This document shows positions 31,001 through 44,954 of a stretch of 64,000 bases of DNA, in pieces. Under the pieces are notes generated by a model, which was given only the letters and a program-made list of their open reading frames with translations, did not search any database and was not told where the DNA came from. Source of the stretch: Phytoseiulus persimilis. Lineage: Eukaryota > Arthropoda > Arachnida > Mesostigmata > Phytoseiidae. Numbering within the stretch: the stretch's first letter is position 1; every line of letters starts with the position of its first letter. The translations under genes and the position numbers were made by a program. Where the stretch lies: contig CM075103.1 in the NCBI GenBank assembly GCA_037576195.1, forward strand, positions 17,794,001 to 17,858,000, read 5' to 3'.

Positions 31001-32256
31001 GGCCAATCTCCCCTTTAATACCACAGACCACGCTCATACTCCTCGTATGGCGGCTTGTCTGTGGGGCTAGGAACATTGTTTTGCTATAGCTCAATGAGAA
31101 ACAAACTATAAGCCGGCAAGTTCCCTCTGCTATTCAGAGATTCGGTTTGAGTTCTAGAACCAAATAAATTGGTTTCAATTCAACACATCCAAGCGTGTCG
31201 AAGTTCTCAGATTGTTCCGTTACTACAGCATATGATTTCGACGAGAGCTGGGAATCGGAAAGGGATCTAGTCGTGTCAGGGGCTAAGGCCCGCGAACAGA
31301 ATATTTGAGCTTTGAAGAAACCTATGATAAAGTCCTCGAGATTCGGAGTGTTCATCATGCTCTCTGTGAGTGAGAACAAGCATTCAGCATGTTTTGATTC
31401 ATCAGTTTTTTTTATTCACGAACTACTCCCTCCGCCTCCGTTGACAAAACTATCGTTGTTTCTCTCCCCATCCTTGGGATCATTTCATGCTTTCCACCGC
31501 ATCTCCAAGCCTTTGGTTTCGTGGAAATTCGATAGAAAAGAGGCCAACTCACGTCGCTATATCGGAGTTCTTATCCAGCCGAATGAAAAAAATCCCCATT
31601 GAACGGAAGCTCTTGCGTGCACCTTGAACTAAATCCGCACTATTTCATATCCCAGTCGGCTGGTTTCTCGTTTCCACTTCCATCATCTTAAACATTTCCT
31701 ATGACGTTCCCCTTCGGATAATATATCTGAATATTGCTCTCTGTACAGTTAGGTATGTACATGCGAGGCCGTGTCGTGCGAAGTGAGCTACGCTGTAGCC
31801 TTTTGCACACATGAGAATCCCAAGTTTCACGGCACGTGATGTCCGACTTTGGACATTTGGAACGTTGAAGGTGGCTTGACTCGATGCCCTTGAGAACGGG
31901 CTTTCTAACCGACTTTTTCATCACAGACGATATATGTATTCAGGGCTCCCCCTTCGATCAGTGCTTGTTACCCCTTGCCCGGTCGAATCGGTCTCGAACT
32001 TTCACGGATTCTCTCTCTCTCCCTCACTCCATCATGAAAAGGAAATGTTGCACTGCGTCGCTCCGTCCACTTCCTGGGAGAATGAGTCGGGTCTCTGAGA
32101 AGTTCTCCCGGTTTTTTCGCGTTTGTTCGCCTACGATATAATCTTCCCTCGAATCACCATGACGAGACATAGGAGGGGACTTAAAAACGATCGAAACCCA
32201 ACTTCGATCGTAGCATGAGGAACCATAGAGTTGATTCGAGGCTCTGAGGATTTGGC
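28100..32256. other. Intergenic stretch, mostly featureless; one possible exon near 30,455
   Basis: No gene was recognised. On the plus strand, after a TTCCCTTCCAG acceptor at about 30,453, an open stretch reads Phe-Ala-Gln-Tyr-Gly-Cys-Asn-Glu-Gln-His-Val-Cys-Tyr-Arg-Asp-Asn-Glu. It looks like an extracellular protein exon, but no partner exon or domain was found. Other frames on both strands contradict each other. The antiporter promoter should lie near 28,100-28,200; no TATA box stands out. Confidence 0.3.
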
Positions 32257-35200
32257 TCAAGCTAGCGGCGCGTAATCTTCATCTTCGGGTTGAAGGACCA
32301 GCGAGGGACTCAGGAGAACGGTGTCTCCGTCGTTATCGAGCGGGCTTTGCATTTCAGATTCGGTCTGGAAGAACGGAGAATGGTTGGTTTCGTAACCCGC
32401 GTCGCCATTCCTTCGTGCATTCATGGAAATTCTTTAGAAGAGCTAGTTACCTTGGAGTAATAGTAGTGAGGCATCGTAACGGTGCGGAAAAAACGCGACG
32501 TTCTAGACCTCACTGCCATTCTGTTTTCGGGTTTCGAGAAGTACAGTATCCCTCCGGCGACGATCACCCCGAGGATTGTGAGCGTCGTGACGACTCCGGC
32601 TGCCGATGACGCGCTCCCGCCGACCTGGTTTTCGATCTCGTACATAGAGACGAACTTCTCCGCGCAGACATATTCGGTCGGCCACGAGAATATGTAGTGG
32701 CAGCTTCGTGTTTCGTAGACGAATACCTGGAAGAACCGCTTGAAACTTACTCTCCCACTCGACAGAAATAGCGTGGAGACCATCATCAAAACATTTCCAT
32801 CACAAGAGCTCTTTATCGGGGTCTCACCGGCTCCTGTGGTCTTTGCTTCCCGCTGCGATCGTTAACACAACTGAAGCTGAAGATGGATTTGATCGTTTCG
32901 TTCGCCTTGTCCAAGCAGATGGCTCCCGTATCGATTTCCAGCAGGAGCTCGCGGCCTCTCAACAAGAATTTTTGCTTGTTTACACTGCCGAGGTTCTTCA
33001 AGAACGAACTTTTCTTCGACTGACAGACGGCGCTCTGGGCACACGCTACCATGCGCCACGGAACGACTCGGCTGCTTCCTTCGCCCAAGTATATCAAGTA
33101 GGTGTAGTTGTCGTTCTGGTTCCTGCGTTCCTGGATCCGGTAGGTGCGGTTGAACAGCGAGGTCAAATTGAACGCGCGATGTAGACGAGAATCCACCAGG
33201 AAGCCGTTTTTCTGTACCACCAGCTCGTCGGTAGCTTCGGGACACGCGGATCGTGTGGGCCAGCGGAACACGAAGGTGCACGAGGTGGATGTGGGTTCTT
33301 GGATCAGGGTGGGCGTTCCGACCAGCTCCCCATCCAGGGCGCAAACCAGGTCGATTATGGTGGTCGGGTGTTCGTCGTGGCGGTGGCAGAAGTTGGAATC
33401 CCCTCCGCGGTAGGTGACGCGGACATGGCCGTCCCCTACGACCTCCATCTGTCTCGACAGGTAGTCTCCCAGAGAACTGAATTCCGCTTTCTTGTTATCT
33501 CCCATCCGGTTTATACAAACTCCGCTGTGACTGCATTTGTCCAGCGCGTCCAGCGGCCAGTTGTAGCCGATTCCGCAGATGTTCAGATAGAAGGTGCTCT
33601 TCGACTCGGGCTTTTCTAGCGTCCACACATGCGACACTGATGAGAGCATTGTGAGATCATAGGTTTTCGAGCGATCGCTGATGATGCATTCGTGCGACGA
33701 ATGCTCCTGAAGCTGCTGCTTGGTACACACGTGCGACGTCTTCCACTTGAACAGCGTGGTGCACGTGAACTGTTTCTCGATGACTGGAGCTCCTGTCTCG
33801 TAGAGCGGGTCACACTCGAACTCGACGAGGGCCGAGTACGACTTCCTCGTGGTGCTGACGCACGGGCTCCCGTTTTCGAACTTCATGAAGAGAGTCTCTC
33901 CTTGGTAATAAAACGATTCAGCGAGCCCGTAACTGACGTTTCCGTGGCGATTCGTGAAGCAGAGCTCTGAATTCTTGCAGCCGCTCGCGGGGTTATCCTT
34001 GCAGACAGACATCGAGAAGTGGCCCGATTCGTTAGCGTCTGGGCCACTCGCCTTGATCTGGATTTTGCCCCGAGGAACAGAATTGGAGTTAGATTTGGTT
34101 CTGGAGGCGCGAAAGCCGAACAAATAGCGTGAGATCCGAGATGCTCTACCTCCTGGACAATAATCGAACGATATGAGCACTCGCTAATTGAATCAGATCG
34201 AAAACAGTACAAACATTCTACGATAAACTAAAAGCGGGTCTCACCAGGGGATTCCACGTTGGCTGAACTCACCGGAACGGAAACATGCTTTAGACAACGC
34301 AAAAATCCAGCTCAACATGCACTACCCTCACAGCTCGATAGCTACGCAAGAAAACGAGTCCAAAACGACAAGCAATTCGCCAGCGGTTTCTTCCACAATG
34401 ACGAATCGAGGCAATATTCCCGAGGGAATTGACGGAGTATTACCTGGTAGGGCGATTTCCTTGAGAGTGCTGTTAGATCCAGCGTGACGCCCCGCTGGGG
34501 GATCTCGAATTTGCACTTCTCCTTTGGGTTTATGTTGTAGAAGTCCGCCGCTCCTGGACACACGAGATTCGTTCTCCAACGGAACAGGTACATGCACTCG
34601 TATTTGTTGATGTCGACTAGTACAGGTTCGCCAGCGTCCTGCGAATAATCGCACTCGAAGATGATTCGCGCCTTGTTCAGCTGTTTCTCGTCGTACTCGC
34701 AGCTACTTCCGTTGATGTAGATCAGACTTATCGCGTTGTGGAAGTCGGTGAAAGGCTCGAGGAACACGTGGCCCAGGCTCTCAACGTGTTTCGTGTTGAT
34801 GGCCACGCGTACGGCGGCCGCGTTCGGTCGCATGTTCACATACGGTCGCACCGGTTCCAGGGGTCGACAGACGCTGATGAAGTACTGGAAACCGGGATCG
34901 ATGATATTGTGGACAGTGTGCGCCCGGGACGACAGGGCCGAAAGGTCGTAGGTTTCCCCTTCTTCGTTGTGGGCGCACTGTAAGACCTGGTGGCAGACTA
35001 GCTCGGTCGGCCAAACGAATCTGTACTCGCAATCATCTTGTGACTGCGAGACAAATATCGGCGCCTCTGTGCCGTAGCCAGCCGACGGACAGACGAAATG
35101 AATGATGGCACTCATGGTTTGTCCGAGATCGTCGTGCAGATGGCCACAACGTTCGCCGCCTGTGAACACCATGGCCAAGACGCCGTCGTCCCAGATTAGT

Positions 35201-38200
35201 TTCGTGCTCGGCGAAGCGACTTTGGTAACTCCTTCGCCCTTCCTCACCCAGCAAATTCCCGTGTTCCCATTGCACGAGGTCTGGCGAGCTTCTCCACAGA
35301 TGTTCAGGTCGAACGTGCTGCCGTTCGGCCCTCTGATGCGGTATGGAGTCTCTGTGTCCGCTCGTGTGAGTGAGTGGAGGTCGATGGTTTGGTTCGACGC
35401 CGGGTGCAGGGCTGTGCAGGTTCTGTTCTCGACAGATTTCGATTCGGAGCTGATGGGACACGCGTATCGGGTGTTCCACATGAAGAACACTTGGCACTTT
35501 TCGGTCGAGTAGTGCACAAGAGTGTCTTCGATATCGCTACATTCGAACGTTATCAGCGTGCTCCACTTCGCGTCTTTTCCGCCTTCAGGACATGGATCGC
35601 CATTCTCGAAAAGGGCTTGGACCACAACTGGAAACAAACGGATGTTCGGGGTTAAGCTTGATCAACTGGAGTTCAAACATCTGAATTTCAAGAATTCAAT
35701 GTTTTTGTTGAGCCGCAGCTGGACTCACATTCTTCCGCGTTGTAGGTGGGTTTGCTGGCGATTCCAAGATTCACGGTTCTGTTGCCTCCGACACTGCAGG
35801 CGCCCGAATCGAAATCGCAGGCCAACGACTTCTTGGGGACAACTGGCCGGCAGATGTTGATCACGTACTTGACACCTTCCGCGGTGACTGAGTCATGGAT
35901 GAAATAGTTGCTCCTGGGATTCGATAGTTGGCTCAAGTCGACCAGACCGAGGGGAGTGTCCACCGAGCACTGAACTTCTGACCGCGGCGGACACGCGAGC
36001 TCGGTGTACCAGTTGAACACGAAACCGCAGTTCTCGTCCATGGAGCCGAAGATGGGCGACGTCGTTCCCAGCGTGGCAGAGTGATCGCACAGGAAGTGGA
36101 TTGTCGTGGAACGTTTCTCGCCGGAGGCCCCACAGCCCGGGGCTCCGTCTTTGTAGACTAGCGTCAGGATTCCGGTGTCGTACTGGAGCATCGAGGAAGC
36201 CTTGCCCAACGAAATGTTCCTGCCGTTCTCGCCGACGAGACACGAACCAGCTTGCGCGTCACCGCCACAGAAACTATCCGCATCGTCCAAGGGCTCACAG
36301 ATGCTCAGCTTGAACGATCCCAACGAATGAGGCGACATCACGCTGTACACTTGGCCCTGAGCGACGAGAGGCGAGAGGTCGTATTGGTACTTGAAATTTG
36401 TGTCGAATACACGGCAGTCGCTTCCGATGGATTTTTTCACCGGACACGCTGCCGGCGTTTCCATGTAGAATATGTACTCGCAGTTGTCGTCACTAGAAAA
36501 CGAGCGAGGAATCAGTCTTGAGTTCGAGCGCAGGAAGGAACCATTCTGGGTCACAGCGAGGAATCAGGGTAATGCGGCAGGGCGACGAATGAAGAGAATG
36601 AGTCATAGCAAGGAGTAGAGGGAATAAGACATAGTAAGGAATTGAGGGAAAGAGTCATGGCAAGGAATGAAAGGAATAAGTCATAGCAAGGAATGACAGG
36701 AATAAGTCATAGCAAGGAATAAAGAGAAAAAGTCATAGCAAGGAATAAAGGGAATAGGTCATAGCAAGGAGTGAAGGGAGTGAGTCATAGCAAGGAATGA
36801 AGGGAACAAGTCAGAGCAGGGAATGTGGGAAATAAGTCATAGCAAGGAATAAGGAGAAGAAATCACAGTGTGGAATGAGGAGGACAAGCCAGAGCGAGGA
36901 ATAAGGGGAATAAGGCAAAGCAAGGAATGAAGAGAAAAAGTTATAGCAAGGAATAAAGGGAATAAGTCATAGCAAGGAATAAGGGGAATAAGGCAAAGCA
37001 AGGAATAAAGGGAAAAAGTCAGAGCGAGGAGCGAGGGGGAGATATCAGAGCGAAGAATGGAGGAGATAAGTCAGAGTGATGGAGGACGATGTCTGGGTCA
37101 GGAAGAGGATTTAAACTCACCTCCGAAGGATTTTGGGAGCCTCTTCGTCGCTCGGGCTGCACGCCAGAGTGATGAGGCTGGACCAGAATTTCGGCTCCGA
37201 GATTCCCGGGGAATCGCCTTTCTGGGGGCACCGATCGCCGCCAGTGTATCTGATCGCGATGGCGCCATCCTCGCCGAATTGTATCTCCTCCATATGACGG
37301 CCAAGACTCATGCCGGTCGCGTTCGTTTTCCTGGGTCGCGTAACGGTGGCGAACGAATCTCTCGGGCATTGTTCTCCATAGTTCCCTAACCGATTGAGCC
37401 TCCTGCATATGTTGAAGTAATATCTGTTGTCGGGCTCTCGGATTTGAGTGTACCCGTGTTGCACCGAAACGAAGTCTTCGGCTTCCCAGTTGAAGAGGAA
37501 CTTCTTGGTGAGTGGTCGTAGATCGTAAACTTGACCCGATTCTCTGTTGATAATCTCACAAGATGTCTGAAACAGAACGGTCGGTGACGAACACGAACTG
37601 GGAGGGCGGACAACTCATTCCGCGGAGACATGGGGATCGAGGGAACGAATTGAAAACACGTGTAAGCATGACTCACCATATCACTGTGATTCGGGCAGAA
37701 GCGACCGGAGTAGAAATTGATCCGATGCACTCCATCGTTCCCCGCTCCGCCGAGAACTTCGAACGAGCCTTCTTTCGGATTGTCGACCGGGGTGCAAACT
37801 AGTTCAATCTCTACTCGGGTCGTGTTGCCGGCGACGTCGCCTAGGTAGCTCAAGCGGAGGCCGCCGATGCCAACGAAGTCCAGTTGGTAGCCGGATGATG
37901 TCGCAATAGGTGTTCCTCTCCCTTTGTCGTCAACCAAGCACACGCTTACGTTTGCCCCCGTGCATTCTTTGCTCTTCTGTATCGGTCCACATAAATTGAA
38001 TTGATAGTTCGGAGTGGAGTTGGTGGTGTAGTAGCTCGGGGCGATCATGTCCGAGACGTTGAAAACATCACCGGTGAGACGGTCGACGACAGTGCATTCA
38101 TCCTTCACAGTCTGGTGGCGAATCGGACACGCGGCCGCGGTCGTCCACAGCAAGGAGTAACCACACTCGTCCAATTTACCTGTGATGATGGAAGGAGATG

Positions 38201-41200
38201 AAAACGGAATCCAGGCCGCGCCTCCTAACAATATTGCTTTCAGGATCCGAACCCCTGGAGCGTTCGAGAGTCCATGGAAAGTTATCGAGGGGAGCGATCG
38301 GCCTCAGGCCGTGGAACTTACCCACTAACTGGAGGTATTCGCCGTTGCTGCTGCTGCTGCCCTCGACCTCATCGCCGCACAAAAAGTAAATAACCGTCCT
38401 ACGCGTCGACTTGACACCTCGATGCACACATTGGTCACCATTGCTGTAATTGAGCATGAGCTGACCCCCCTCGAAAACCGGAGGGTCGACTGCGTGTCCT
38501 GCATCAGCAACGGTTGTCTTATTATCCGGGTAAATGGTCTCGACGCAAACCGATGCCGTGGGGTTGCAACCCTTCGGCGCTCGATTCAGAGGCTGGCAGA
38601 GGTTGACGTGGAAGCGAAGTTTCACGGTGGGGTCTTTAGGATCCTGACTGTCAACGATCCAATCCTTGCCCTCTTTAACTCTCGACAATCGGGACAGGTC
38701 GTACAGGTGCGAACTGTTGTCTTTCGCGAGAACGAGACAGCTTTGATGATGAGCGTTCATGGTTGGACACGCGAAAGACGTCGCCCATTCGAACGCAGTG
38801 AACTTCGATTGAGTTTCCAGAACTCTTGGTTTGCCCGCCTGCGCATCGAAATCGCAAGTGAACATAATCGAAGAGCTCTCATTCACGCCCTGGTATAGCA
38901 CGGTCGCGAAGCCGCTATTATAGGTCAGCTCCGACGAATTCCTTCCCAAAGGGGTCAGCTGGCGTTTGTCTTTCATGCTGCGGCGACAGACGGAGGTTTC
39001 TTCAACGCAGCTGTACTTCTCAGGGAGAGGTGCGCAGACGCTGATGTCGTATTCATAATCTCCGCTCTGGATGGTCTGAACCCCGAGCTCCTTCAGTGGG
39101 GTGAGATCGATCTTGAAACCCAATTCCTTGTTCTCGACGAGGCAGCTCGAATTCACCAGAGACACTGCGGGAACAAAGATGTTACGTCAAACACTAGGAG
39201 TTACGGCCCCTCCGAAGGAATGGAGACTCACACTCTCTGACGGAGACGAAGTACGAGATGTTCGTCGGGAATAATTACCTTGTGGACAGGCGGCTGCGGT
39301 GTGCCATTCCAAATGCAAGGCGCACTCCTTTTCGTCGAACGCGATATACCGAGGGCTGTTTCCCGCCGCGCCAGGAACGCAGACCATATGAACCTTGCTC
39401 TTGTACCTCAACGAGGAGTTCGTTACGCACTGGTCGCCGTCGGAGAACTCGAGGAGAGCAACGGGCCGCCCGAAGGCCTGCGTGAGATTCATGGTCGAGA
39501 ACCTCCCGTAAGAGGTCGCGTGGGTGGCGTCTTCGATTGCGCAGATCGACGAGTCGTACGGACAGTGCGCCGTGACTCCGATCTGACGGACCGGCGAACA
39601 AACGTTCAACACGAGAACGTGGGGAAATTTCTTTTCCAAGTCCGTGACATACCAGGGTCCGGTCGACTGGTACAGGGAGGTCAGGTCGACGGTGAAGTTG
39701 TTTCCGGCATGGATGCAAGTCTGTTGGAACTCGCTTTCCTCTTCACCGTCTGGGATGATGACATCAGGAACGCAAGCAGATACGGTCCTCCATTCGAACT
39801 GAATCAAACACAAATCTTGATCGACCTCGGTGAGGGCAGGTTCGCCGAAAGTTGAGTCGGCGTCGCAAACGAATTCGATCACGGTGCTCCACTTCCGATT
39901 GCTCTGACTCTTGCACAGACTCCCGTCAGGATACACGAGGACTGCGCGACCATCCGTGTACCTGAGCACAGAAATCGAAAGAACGCGTCAGGCCGACATC
40001 GCGTATTATTGATGATTCCTTTCAGATGATCATATTTTGATGATGGATTCCCGAATCAAGTCTTCTCTAGAAAAGGGATACTAACCTTAGACGGGCGTCT
40101 CCTTTTGAGCCGAGCAGCACGGCCTGACCGTTATCGCCTTTGAAGCATACGTTGGCCGACTGTATGGGTCCCATGGCTCCACATGCACCATTATTCCCGA
40201 TGCCCATGTTGCAAATATCAATGACAACTTCACGCGATACACCGTCGATCGTGACGTTCTTCACTCGATGATGTCCTGGGGAAGCAAAACAATTTCAGTC
40301 GGAACACTCGAGTGCATCTTCTCAGTCGATTGTTGAAGGTTTTCCAATGATGCGCTCTCGCCTTTGTCGCGTGTTCGAAGCACTGTTATTTCGTCTTGTC
40401 CACAAACAAGTGCCGCCTTTCGCTGGACGAACATTTACTAGAAGGCTTGTCTAGAAAACAGGGTCGAAACCCAATATCACTCCTCCGTATCCCATGAACC
40501 CGATCTTGGGGGAAGTCCTTTCCCCATGAGATCTAATATTGGGCGGCTATACGCGCAACCTGGGGAGTAACCCAAAGCGCGAGAAGCAAACGAAGAGCTC
40601 TAGGAAGTTCGAAAAGTAACACCAGGACAGGATATGGACTTCTCGAGACCAACGAAAACGCAGGATTCCTACAGAGAACAAATTCAACTCACCATGATCT
40701 ACGCGATTACCGAGCATGCAAGAGAACGCAGCGTTAGAACACGGAATTGGCGATCGCAAAGTCATGGATCGAAATCCTCATCGTGCAACAAGACATCAAA
40801 CATAGACAGTTCAAATTTGACTTCCAGGGAAGCAGACAGGAAGGCTGCGCTCTACGGCAGGCAGCCGCGCGGGGAAGGGGATGCGGAGGTGAATTCTGTA
40901 CGGTCCGGCACATGCCCGAACAGAATTGAAGTCGAACTCGGAGAAGAAGAAGAAGTGGTGAGCTGGAACTTCAGCTCATTCCAACAGATCACTCTCACCT
41001 TTAGGATTCCGGAGTCGACCCAGTTCTATCAAATTTCCGTCCACGTTCAGTCTGCACTCCTCGGCATCACCGAGAACCGCGTGTTCAGGACAAGCATGAT
41101 CCGTCTCCCATTCGATGACGTATTGACAGGAGATGTCAGCCAAAAGCCGAGGAGGTTGACTTCGCTGTTGGATAATCAGTCGACAATCAGTCGGAATCAC

Positions 41201-42340
41201 ACCATGCTAGCGCGGCAACTTTTGGAGTCTTGGCTACGAACACGTCGAATTGTTAACTGAGCCCGTGATCGCACTCACCGGGCCCCGTTTGGTCGGGCAA
41301 CGGAAATGAATGACCGTTCCCGGGGTATTGCTACAGTTTTCGAAGGATTTCGTCTGCCAGCTTCCCGGGTAGGTTATGATCAAGTCTTTGGTTCCTTCGA
41401 CGAGCTCCACCCTCGTGCTGGCTTTGATCAGACCCACCGGTTTCCACGTCGCGTGTTGGAGCAGCATACAAGCTGCGGTTCCCGGTGGACAACCTAACAA
41501 GACAAAGTCAGGATGATGAGCTCGGTTGCGGAAGATCTCAGATGAACTTCGGGTTGGATAAACATTCCGGTTAGCTCATATCGTAGTCACAAGGGATTGC
41601 TCTCGCGGGAAGCTCGATCTGATCTTACGAATCAGAGGGTCGTTGATCTCTTGGCAGACGTTTATGTAGAGCTCCATTCTCCCGGCTTCCACGGTGTGAT
41701 GAGAGTTGAGTTTCATCAAATGGCTGAGGTCGTATTTGATTCCGGTAGCTTCATCCATAACATAGCACGGAATCTGCAACGGTTTCTTATCGACTTTCGT
41801 TTCGGTCGCGTTCTCTTGGCACGCCGCCGACGTTCGCCATCTGAACCCGGTCTGGCAGAACCAATCGAAAAGGTATTGGGGAGAGCTCTGGAACGTGAAC
41901 GGATTAGAACGTCGTTGCAGACTCCTCTCGACCGGTGCATCAACCAGTTGGGAATCGATCAAGACCGCGATCTCCTCCGTCAGATTCTTCAATGGATGCC
42001 CGGATTCCCATAATTATGTCGTTCATGTCCTCTTACCAGGTGAGTCCCGCATTGAAAGTTGATCAAGACCTTGAGCTCTTTGTGCATCTTCTCGGGACAG
42101 GCCCCTCCCGTCATGAATAAGTAATTCTTATTCACTTCTATGTTCGAGCTACTGGTCTCGTTGAAAGGAATGAAGGTTTTGACTGTCGTCTTCCCGGCGA
42201 CGGTGACGAGTCGACACGCCATGGCTCCATTGCAGCCTTTGAGATGTTCTGCGTTGTCGAAGTTCAGGGCCTCGCAGAAAGATAAATACATGAGATCTAC
42301 TGTGTTGTTCTTGCTTGGGATCCGGGAAATCCATGTGTGC
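32257..42340 (-). CDS. Cation-independent mannose-6-phosphate receptor (CI-MPR/IGF2R-like), 14 exons, 5' end missing
   Basis: Exons in transcript order: 42340-42037, 41887-41629, 41493-41279, 41164-40999, 40275-40086, 39961-39279, 39164-38322, 38179-37677, 37566-37121, 36492-35729, 35627-34444, 34057-32828, 32726-32451, 32364-32257. All junctions are GT-AG and in phase, giving 2389 residues; human is 2491. The lumenal part is about 15 repeats of the MRH fold, each with Gly-Asp-x-Cys, an Ile-x-Phe-x-Cys strand and Cys-x-Tyr/Phe-x-Phe-x-Trp-x-Thr-x3-Cys-Pro. One transmembrane helix follows (Val-Val-Thr-Thr-Leu-Thr-Ile-Leu-Gly-Val). The tail has Tyr-Tyr-Tyr-Ser-Lys and Asp-Gly-Asp-Thr-Val-Leu-Leu, like endocytic and GGA/AP1 sorting signals. 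This receptor carries phosphomannosyl hydrolases from Golgi to endosome. The signal-peptide exon and first half of domain 1 were not found upstream. Confidence 0.93.
36602..37069. repeat. 26-bp minisatellite (18 copies) inside a CI-MPR intron
   Basis: Eighteen units of exactly 26 bp, consensus near GTCATAGCAAGGAATAAAGG plus GAATAA, run through the intron between exons at 37,121 and 36,492, with partial units on both sides. Units differ by point changes only. The array enlarges this intron to about 630 bp, the longest within the gene. Confidence 0.92.
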
Positions 42341-44950
42341 CTGCAAAGGGAAAGGATTGAACGAAATCGAAACCGTGTGACGTTCCGTCGATCCCGACCT
42401 TGCGGGGCTCCATTCCTGAGCTGGGCCAGGTACCTGAGATGACTCATCGTTTCGGCTAGTCTCACTTCTCGAGATGATCTCAGACGAACGGAGAGCGTTA
42501 GCATCGATAACGGTGGATATCCATTGATTGGAATGTTTCTACAGGAACCAACATCGCTCCCATTCGAATGATACTCCGCTGGCAGGAACCGAAGTCCTCC
42601 GGCCCGGGACATCGAATGATGCACCGGAGGTTGAGCAAGCTCCAAACGAGCTATCGCAGCGTTGATTGGTATGCTCGCGCCGTTACGCTTGTCGGCGCGG
42701 CTGAGATGGCGATGGTCAGGATTCGACCATTTACGCGAAGGAGGAAATTCAGACGCGCCCACAGTAAGTGCGTTGGAACGTTAACGTACTAATCAAGGCA
42801 ATCAAGCGTCAAGAACAGAGTCGAAACTTTGCGGAGTTCGGAATCACACTATTTGTATCTGTCTCGAGATCGGCTATTGAACTCTGTTTATGCTCGCTCG
42901 AACAGCTGTGAGCTATCGCAACTCCATTTACAACTCGCACTTGGAAGTGAGCATCAAGCTCTTGGGCTGGCGTATCTCAGGCCGTTTGTGAACTTATTCT
43001 GGCCCAGCGGGAAGTAGACTAGTAGCGGATCGTTTGACCACGTTCTTCCTCGTATTTCGGGAAACCCTCTCCAAAACTACATTTTTTGATCCTCTTTCTC
43101 CGTCGAATAATAATTCGACACATCTCACGAAATTCTTTGGGACTCTCTCCGCTCTCCATACTCGACGGTGAGAGGATGGACGGATTCTGATGCTTCGTAG
43201 GCAAACTTTCGTGTCAACCTCTCGGAAATCGGCTCAAAGATTCAACACATTTTCTACAATAGAAAGCACTTCATGAGGAAGAACTTTCTCCCCAGACCGA
43301 ACCGTTCCAAGCGAACAGAAGGCATGGCTTATGGTAGCAAGAGCTTTACCGCTACTGAACGCCCCCGATTTTCGAGACAGTGAGCTGAGCGTTGATCTGG
43401 GTTAGTTATCGAAGTCAGCCACGTTCGAACAGACATTGGGCCGGGCCCCTCGGAACTCCTCTCGGTGCCTCGGGTATCAAACAGCATCAAAGTCTTTGGA
43501 GAACGTGTCGAGTTGATCTGTCCTCCCCCAGTCGAAATAAGGATCCAGCTGAGTCGAGAAGACTTGGTTCGGACGGAATCGAGTTTGGTCACCATGGCCG
43601 CTCCGCCGACCTGCAGAATGGTGAGCACGCACGCTTCGCTCTTGAAGTTCGCTCGCTGTCTAGCGTCCTCACCTCCCCAACACTCGCGATACACTCTCTG
43701 GTCCAGGATCTGGTTGTTTCCAACCCGACCAACTGCCGTTTGAAACCTCCGGGAGATTTCTCGACGCCGACTAGGGCGTACAAGGAATCGACATCAGAAA
43801 GATGTCGCCTTTATAGAATCTGTCCTACAGAAGGGGTTTATCCGTTCTCCAAGTGGGTTCGGGGCAGCTCATTCATCCCGAAATAGGATCTGAAGGAGCT
43901 GAGCATTCGCGTCTGACTGACAAGCATGCTCCTTAACGGGAATGCTCGCCGTTGCTCTCCTGTGAATTGTTCCTCGCCATGTCTCACCCATTTGAACTCA
44001 GGCGAACTGAATGCGGGAACTCTGGCCCGAACGCTTCGACGGTGCTCAGCGAGATCAAACTTCGAAATTTTAACTCGATCGAAAATACTTCCAGACCGGA
44101 AACATCTGGCAGGATTCGCTCGGAACGGAAAAATTCGCCCCCAACAAATCCTGTCACCGTCTCTTCTCTCGAAATCAACGTTTCTAATCGTTCAAGGTGC
44201 TCGTCTGGAGAAGCTTCAGAAATCGTCGATTAACAAATACGATGCTTCTCGCACAAGGAAAGCAGAGACCATGGAGGGCAGGCGGAAACGACGCGGATGG
44301 AATCGACGGCATTCCATGAACTCGAACAGAAAGTTCTCGAGAACACTGTTTGTCACGACAAAACAATCACAGGGACGACAGCGGGCAGCTTCGATCCGGG
44401 CAGAGTGGGTTTCATCAGCGACAGTGGTGCTGACAAACTTATTGACAGTCGGTTGATCGTGGCTTCACAACCCAAGAGTTGACTCAAAGCTCTATTCAGC
44501 GAGCGTCGCTCGATTCCCGTCCGCTTTGGCAAGTTCTTTCATGGAGAACCTCAACAGAATATTCTCGTTCGTCCCAACACCAATTGAAATTTCAGTCGAG
44601 CGCCTCGTTCAACTACGACTAGCGGAGCCAACCTACGTCGATCTCGAGAAACTGCGAGAGCGATCCGTGAGGCACAAAATCACGAGATTCGAAAGTCTAT
44701 CACCCGATCGGGCCTTGCAGCGGAGCGCGAAAGGGAGTGCTACAACCATGAAGGAAATTCTGCTCGCTCGCTCCTCTGATTCACGCAAAGGATTCGAGAT
44801 AGGAGAAACGCGGAGAGCCCAGTGAATGAACAATGAGTAAGGCAACATTCACGAGCTTCCCGACATGGAGCGAAACTCGCGTACTGCAGCGCCCAACCAT
44901 GTAGTAGAATAACTCAATACCGAAATACTCAAACAGGAGCACGAGTAGAC
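42341..44950. other. Upstream flank of CI-MPR, missing 5' exons not located
   Basis: The first CI-MPR exon found needs an upstream exon ending in phase 2, which should encode a signal peptide and the first half of domain 1. No such exon was recognised here. Open frames on both strands near 43,400-43,880 overlap each other and show no domain. An open minus-strand stretch near 43,500-43,690 has weak coding character only. Confidence 0.35.
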
Positions 44951-44954
44951 ATCA

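Noticed and set aside
32813..42800. Plus-strand open frames across the CI-MPR gene
   Set aside because: They are antisense shadows of the minus-strand exons; splice phases and family motifs support the minus strand only.
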